Of a stretch of DNA of 64,000 bases, positions 60,075 through 64,000 are shown in pieces; position 1 is the first letter of the stretch, and each line of letters begins with the position of its first letter. Both the position numbers and the translations under genes were made by a program. Origin of the DNA: Haloarcula laminariae (GTDB lineage Archaea; Halobacteriota; Halobacteria; Halobacteriales; Haloarculaceae). The notes under the pieces were generated by a model, which did not search any database, was not told the origin of the DNA, and saw only the letters and a list, made by a program, of their open reading frames with translations. The stretch is from positions 186,001 through 250,000 of the forward strand of contig NZ_JAMZFY010000002.1 in NCBI RefSeq assembly GCF_025457605.1. Direction: 5' to 3'.

Positions 60075-61191
60075 CGGAATCACTCCCGATGCGGAGCTGC
60101 GCGATAGACAGCAGGGCGACGATACCCACCAGCACGACGGTCATCGCGCTGGCGTAGCCGAGCTGGAACTGCTGGAACGCGATGTTGTAGATGTACACCA
60201 CCAGCGTCCGGGTGGCCGACAGCGGCGCGCCCCCCTGGGAAATTATCAGCGGTTCGGAGAACAGCCGGAAGGTCCCGATAGTCGAGGTGACGACCACGAA
60301 CAACAGGACCGGGCGCAGCTGCGGGAGCGTGACGTAGCGGAACTTCTCCCAGCGGCTCGCGCCGTCTATCTCGGCGGCCTCGTAGAGCTGCTTCGGGACG
60401 CTCTGAAGCCCCGCCAGCAGGATAATCATGTTGTAGCCCGTCCAGCGCCAGGTGACTGCGCCGACCAGCGATACGCGCGGCCAGAAGCCGGTGCCAAGCA
60501 CCGACTTGAGCGGGCCGGGCAACAGCGCCGTCCCGCCACTGAGCCACGGTATCGTCGGGAGCCCGACCATCTGGAAGACGCTGTTGACGAGCCCGTTGTC
60601 CTGCAACAGCAGCAGGAAGACCGTGGCGTACGCGACGAGGTTGGCGGCGACCGGTAGCGCGATAGTCGTCCTGAACAGCCCCTTGAACCGCATCCAGGAG
60701 GCGTTCAGCGCGAGCGCGAGCGCCAGGCCGAGAACGATCATCAGCGGCACCTGCACGAGGAGGATAAACGTCGTGTTCGCCAGGGCGTTTTGGAACAGCG
60801 TATCGCCTAGCAGCCGCTGGTAGTTCTGGAGCCCGACGAACTCCAGTTGGGCCATCCGCGTCAGCCGGTACTGTATCGGTCCGACGTCGATCCAGAACAG
60901 CGTCGTAGTGCTGATTCCCTCGTAGGTGTGAAAAGACAGGAACACCGTATAGAGGACCGGGAACAGCAGGAACGCGCTGAACAGCACGAAAAACGGTGCC
61001 AGGAAGAGGTACGGGACGCCGACCGAGAACGGCAGCTTGTCGGCGGCCGCGCGCGTCCGGCGTATCTGTCGCTGTCGGAGCGGACGGACGGCGTCTATCA
61101 CCGACTCCCACACCGGGGCGACGGCCTCGCCGGCCCGCTCGCGGACCGCGTCGAATTTGTCCCTAACCGGGTCTGAATACTTGGTTGACAT
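60067..61191 (-). CDS. Sugar ABC transporter permease (MalF/UgpA type)
   Basis: 374 residues. A long N-terminal cytoplasmic extension of about 60 residues (SDPVRDKFDAVRERAGEAVAPVWESVIDAVRPLRQRQIRRTRAAADKL), then the first membrane helix (VPYLFLAPFFVLFSAFLLFPVLYTVFLSFHTY) and about five more. EAA loop QLYEAAEIDGASRWEKFRYVTLPQLRPVL. Pairs with the MalG-type permease to form the membrane channel. The extension is longer than in most homologs; whether it is functional is open. Confidence 0.92.
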   Translation of the reverse strand: MSTKYSDPVRDKFDAVRERAGEAVAPVWESVIDAVRPLRQRQIRRTRAAADKLPFSVGVPYLFLAPFFVLFSAFLLFPVLYTVFLSFHTYEGISTTTLFWIDVGPIQYRLTRMAQLEFVGLQNYQRLLGDTLFQNALANTTFILLVQVPLMIVLGLALALALNASWMRFKGLFRTTIALPVAANLVAYATVFLLLLQDNGLVNSVFQMVGLPTIPWLSGGTALLPGPLKSVLGTGFWPRVSLVGAVTWRWTGYNMIILLAGLQSVPKQLYEAAEIDGASRWEKFRYVTLPQLRPVLLFVVVTSTIGTFRLFSEPLIISQGGAPLSATRTLVVYIYNIAFQQFQLGYASAMTVVLVGIVALLSIAQLRIGSDSDA

Positions 61192-61209
61192 GAAAGGGTG
61201 GTGTCGGTG

Positions 61210-62523
61210 TTACGCGAGGTCCCGACCGGTCCGGTCGGCGACCTGCTGTGCTGCCGTGTCGACAGCCTCTTTCGGTGAGATCTGCCCGTTGATCATGCGG
61301 TCGAACTCGCTGTTGATGGCCTTGGTGATCTCGGGGGTGTCGGTGGTGTATTTGTAGGTGGGGATGTTCGGCGCGATTTCGGCGAACAGCCGACCGGCGG
61401 CCTGTCCGCCGAGGAACTCCGACCCCTGGTCGAAGACGTCCGACTCGTAGGCGGGCTTGTAGGCCGGGAAGAGGCCGTACTCCTCGTACATCGTGACCTG
61501 CTGTTCCTTCGTGCCGAGCGCGAACTGCATGTAGTCCCAGCCTCGCCGGGCCTTGGCCTCGCTGACCTGGTCGGCGATGATGAGGTTCGAACCGCCCCAG
61601 TTGGTGGCGCGATTGCCGCCGGACTCGTAGGCCGGCGGGCGCATCACTCGCCACTTCCCGGCGGTGTCCCCGACTTCGGATTTCAGTGTCCCCTCCAGCC
61701 ACGCGCCGCTCAGTATCGTGGTGATTGTCCCCTCGCTGGCGCGGCTGAACCACTCGCTGGACCAGGAGGCGACGCTGGACGTGATTCCGGCGTCGTGTGC
61801 CTCCTTCATCTGGCGAGCGACGCGGAGGGACTTCTCGGAGTTGATGTTGACCGCACCGCTGTCGGTGAAGGGAAGCCCGCCCAGTTGACGGAACATCATC
61901 CGCCAGACGCCGTCGTAGTCGTTGGGCGGTAGATTCAACATCGCGACGTCGTCGGGCAACTTCTCGCCCTCCGCGATGAACTCGTCCCACGTCTCGATAC
62001 CGTCCATGTCCAGTCCGTGTTCATCTGCCACGTCGTTGCGGTAGAACGCGGCGACCGGGCCGACGTCCCACGGGAGCGCGTACGTCCCCCCGTCCTTGGT
62101 GAGCGGCCCCCACTTCCCGGAGACGAACTCGTCCCGGATACCGGCGTCGTCGATCCAGTCGCCGATGTCGCGCAGGCCGCCCGTGTCGACCCAGGCGGCC
62201 GCGTCGACGCTCTCCATCGTGGCGACGGCCGGCGCGCCCGACCCCGAGAGAACACGCGACCGGAACTTGTCTTTCATGTTCGAGCGACCGAACTGCTCGA
62301 CGGTGATGTCGCCGCCGTGTTCTTCCTCGTAGGGTTCGTCGACGGTGTCCAGGGCCTTCGCTGCCACGTCCCAGCTCCAGGCCGTGGCGCTCGAGGCCAT
62401 ATCCCCGTTGGAACCGTCAGGGCCTGACTGGTCGCCCGTACCACAGCCGGCCAGGCCCGCGAGTCCAGCCGCACTCAGTTGTAAGACGCGTCGTCGGTCG
62501 AGTCCGCTATTTGAGTCAGTCAT
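61210..62523 (-). CDS. Extracellular sugar-binding lipoprotein
   Basis: 437 residues. The Tat lipoprotein signal RRRVLQLSAAGLAGLAGC has the lipid-anchored cysteine at residue 27. The rest is a bacterial-type ABC solute-binding fold (TAWSWDVAAKALDTVDEPYEEEHGGDITVEQFGRSNMKDKF..., VATMESVDAAAWVDTGGLRDIGDWI, YALPWDVGPVAAFYRNDVADEHGLD). First gene of the operon. Delivers the sugar (probably a galactoside) to the permease pair. A TATA box at 62551-62560 gives a leaderless start at 62523; the ATG at 62538 is not used. Confidence 0.93.
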   Translation of the reverse strand: MTDSNSGLDRRRVLQLSAAGLAGLAGCGTGDQSGPDGSNGDMASSATAWSWDVAAKALDTVDEPYEEEHGGDITVEQFGRSNMKDKFRSRVLSGSGAPAVATMESVDAAAWVDTGGLRDIGDWIDDAGIRDEFVSGKWGPLTKDGGTYALPWDVGPVAAFYRNDVADEHGLDMDGIETWDEFIAEGEKLPDDVAMLNLPPNDYDGVWRMMFRQLGGLPFTDSGAVNINSEKSLRVARQMKEAHDAGITSSVASWSSEWFSRASEGTITTILSGAWLEGTLKSEVGDTAGKWRVMRPPAYESGGNRATNWGGSNLIIADQVSEAKARRGWDYMQFALGTKEQQVTMYEEYGLFPAYKPAYESDVFDQGSEFLGGQAAGRLFAEIAPNIPTYKYTTDTPEITKAINSEFDRMINGQISPKEAVDTAAQQVADRTGRDLA

Positions 62524-62550
62524 CGGCGCTAGTCTCATCCATGATAGTAC

Positions 62551-62560
62551 ATTATTTAAG
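62551..62560 (-). promoter_or_regulatory. TATA box of the sugar operon
   Basis: Minus strand CTTAAATAAT, 28-37 bases before the ATG of the binding protein at 62523. Confidence 0.5.
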
Positions 62561-62667
62561 AGTTTTGCTAATTAGGTAGTGGGCAGGTAATCCCGACGCC
62601 GTATGGCACTTTTCGTTAATTTGGGCCCGGTGATTATCGATATAGATAATATTTCTTATCATTCGTG

Positions 62668-62688
62668 TTGTTCACCGATAGTGAACAA
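62668..62688. promoter_or_regulatory. Operator copy 1, GTTCA-N7-TGAAC
   Basis: TTGTTCAC, CGATA, GTGAACAA: perfect 8-bp arms. It lies about 110 bases upstream of the operon TATA box. Confidence 0.6.
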
Positions 62689-62797
62689 ACGGTCTGTCGA
62701 CCCAGCGAAGATATGGGTGTATCGGGACATAAAGTCGCTCACGCGGCGTTTCTCGGGATTTCACCGAGTCTATGGGCACGGCGGCGGACAGCACTCC

Positions 62798-62814
62798 GTT
62801 CACTCTTGACGAAC
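62798..62814. promoter_or_regulatory. Operator copy 2, one mismatch
   Basis: GTTCA, CTCTTGA, CGAAC: one base off the consensus, abutting the TATA-like CAATTATCC of the IclR gene and 31 bases before its ATG. Suits autoregulation. Confidence 0.5.
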
Positions 62815-62844
62815 AATTATCCCTCACGCCGCCTATAGCCGACT

Positions 62845-63570
62845 ATGGACGAGTCGTACCCAGTACAGGCGACCGCGACGACGATACGGGTCACCGAGGC
62901 GCTGCTCGAGCGAAATCAGGCGGGCGTGACGGAACTCGCCACGGCGCTCGACCTCTCGAAGGGGGCCGTACACAACCATCTCCAGACGCTCCACCGCATG
63001 GAGTTCGTCGTCCGCGACGGCCGTCAGTACCGGGTCAGCTCCCGGTTTCTCGACGTCGCCTCGCGCGCCCGCGATGGGAACCCGGTGTACCGCGCCGCCC
63101 GGGGCGAGGTCGCCCAGCTCGCCCGCTCCAGCGGCGAGGTGGCATCGCTGGTCGTCGAGGAACACGGGAAGGCGGTGTACGTCCTGGTCACGGGCGGGGA
63201 GGACGGACAGACCGCCATACGCGAGGGCCGTCGGCGCCCGCTCTACACCGACGCCGCCGGGAAGGCGATTCTGGCACACCTGCCCGAAGACGAGGTCCGG
63301 GACCTCACCGGCACCATACCCGAGGACGAGACGGCGCTGTCCAGGGAACTGCGGACGGTCCGTGAACAGAGCGTCGCCTTCGACCGCGAGGAGCGGGCGG
63401 ACGGGACGCGGAGCGTGGCCGCTGCCGTGACGACCGAAGACGGGCGGCCGGTCGGCGCGGTGTGTGTCTCCGGGCCCGCCAATCGGATGAGCGGGAAACG
63501 GCTCGAAGAGGACATTACCGGCCTTGTTGTCAGCAGCGCGAATAGTATCGCAGTCGACCTATCGAAATAG
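62845..63570 (+). CDS. IclR family transcription regulator
   Basis: 241 residues. N-terminal winged helix-turn-helix (residues 8-65: TIRVTEALLERNQAGVTELATALDLSKGAVHNHLQTLHRMEFVVRDGRQYRVSSRF) and a C-terminal effector-binding IclR domain (PLYTDAAGKAILAHLPEDEV, and FDREERADGTRSVAAAVTTEDGRPVGAVCVSGPANRM). It is divergent from the sugar operon, and four copies of one palindrome surround it, which makes it the prime candidate to bind them. A galactose-type ligand is inferred from context only. Confidence 0.92.
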   Translation: MDESYPVQATATTIRVTEALLERNQAGVTELATALDLSKGAVHNHLQTLHRMEFVVRDGRQYRVSSRFLDVASRARDGNPVYRAARGEVAQLARSSGEVASLVVEEHGKAVYVLVTGGEDGQTAIREGRRRPLYTDAAGKAILAHLPEDEVRDLTGTIPEDETALSRELRTVREQSVAFDREERADGTRSVAAAVTTEDGRPVGAVCVSGPANRMSGKRLEEDITGLVVSSANSIAVDLSK

Positions 63571-63617
63571 CTAGTTGTGTAGATATTTGCCGATATACGG
63601 CGGCCCACTGAAAGCCT

Positions 63618-63634
63618 GTTCAGCAGTTCTGAAC
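63618..63634. promoter_or_regulatory. Operator copy 3, GTTCA-N7-TGAAC
   Basis: GTTCAG, CAGTT, CTGAAC: perfect 6-bp arms, about 216 bases before the ATG of the partial gene at 63850. Confidence 0.55.
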
Positions 63635-63717
63635 GAAGCTGATATAACAATACTTGAGATGCCTACGGACACTCTAGCTAACGCTGTCGAACCCTATGAG
63701 ACGGACCCGGAGAAAAG

Positions 63718-63736
63718 CGTTCACGTATACTGAACG
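63718..63736. promoter_or_regulatory. Operator copy 4, GTTCA-N7-TGAAC
   Basis: CGTTCA, CGTATAC, TGAACG: perfect 6-bp arms, about 114 bases before the ATG at 63850. Copies 3 and 4 lie in an AT-richer, gene-free stretch (63571-63849). Confidence 0.55.
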
Positions 63737-63849
63737 AATTCGATTATTTTCCCGGCGAACGCTGATATCAGTCTGACTACGCAAATATCCGAAAACCGGA
63801 GGCATACGCCCTCCAAACAGCTATTACGGTTCGACTACGGTGGTGGCGT

Positions 63850-64000
63850 ATGGTTCAGGTCGACGTGGGCGGGACGGTCCTTCAGTTCGCGCCCGAGACG
63901 GCTCGCGTATCGCTCCGTGCGGACGGGACGACACTGGCGTCCGGCCGGGTCGTCGCCGAACTCGGCACCGACCGGTATCCGCGTACCGATAGCTATCACG
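63850..64000 (+). CDS. Partial protein, 5' end of a gene leaving the window
   Basis: 50 codons: MVQVDVGGTVLQFAPETARV, then SLRADGTTLASGRVVAELGTDRYPRTDSYH. A beta-rich beginning without a signal peptide, of the sort found at the N-terminus of cytoplasmic glycoside hydrolases such as alpha-galactosidases. Only the beginning is seen, so this is a guess from context: two operator copies lie in front of it and the neighbours process galactosides. Confidence 0.45.
   Translation, partial: MVQVDVGGTVLQFAPETARVSLRADGTTLASGRVVAELGTDRYPRTDSYH

Larger units (their letters stand above)
62524..62844. promoter_or_regulatory. Divergent control region of the sugar operon and the IclR gene
   Basis: 321 bases without a gene, more AT-rich than the flanks. 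Holds the operon TATA box (62551-62560), the palindrome ATTATC-GATATA-GATAAT (62633-62650), two copies of the GTTCA-N7-TGAAC element (62668-62688 and 62798-62814) and a TATA-like CAATTATCC (62814-62822) for the IclR gene. Confidence 0.6.

Overview
The window is a GC-rich chromosomal segment of a halophilic archaeon (class Halobacteria, most like Haloarculaceae). Every predicted protein is strongly acidic. Many genes have a TATA box 25-30 bases in front of the start codon with no leader. The gene set is typically haloarchaeal: PolD, Orc1/Cdc6, Hef, RPA, OapABC, HemAT and BgaH. No transposase, phage gene or CRISPR array was found.

Layout. 1-4450: tail of a 2'-5' RNA ligase, a PPC/DUF296 protein and the PolD large subunit. 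4479-10363: a decayed lipoprotein gene, serA, a 55-residue orphan, a CBS-domain protein, glyS and a dolichol kinase-like protein. 10439-15388: hef, a thioredoxin-fold protein, a zinc-ribbon protein and mdh. 15401-22261: the main replication origin locus: oapC-oapB-oapA on the minus strand, a 1.2-kb intergenic origin with inverted origin recognition boxes (ORBs) around an AT-rich unwinding element, orc1, signal peptidase sec11, and the PolD small subunit. 22262-41322: metabolic and housekeeping genes (metY, serB, DoxX, an XPD/DinG-type helicase, CDF transporter, phosphodiesterase, M29 peptidase, chemotaxis transducer, radical SAM, MFS, DUF373, histidine kinase). 41453-54064: tRNA-Arg(UCU), the oxygen transducer hemAT, a TRAM protein, an SDR followed by a 61-bp tandem repeat, rpa3-rpap3, small regulators, an aldo/keto reductase, a CinA-like protein, tRNA-His(GUG) and a second DoxX protein. 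54182-64000: a galactoside utilisation cluster: a binding-protein-dependent ABC importer, galactonate dehydratase, a sugar-dehydrogenase-like SDR and BgaH beta-galactosidase as one minus-strand operon, facing a divergent IclR-type regulator and a partial gene at the window edge.

How the parts work together. Replication genes cluster around one origin: both PolD subunits, Orc1, the Oap proteins, and RPA3 and Hef nearby. The sugar cluster reads as uptake of a beta-galactoside, hydrolysis by BgaH, oxidation of galactose to galactonate and dehydration to 2-keto-3-deoxygalactonate (De Ley-Doudoroff route). The kinase and aldolase that would finish the route are not in the window.

Most notable observations: (1) a near-perfect inverted pair of ORB-like elements inside the coding sequence of the PolD small subunit; (2) a shared GTTCA-N7-TGAAC operator at four places around the IclR gene; (3) a three-hairpin intergenic element present twice (after polD1 and after tRNA-Arg) in which loop and stem sequences differ but pairing is kept; (4) a patch of foreign codon use in polD2 exactly over the classical intein insertion motif.
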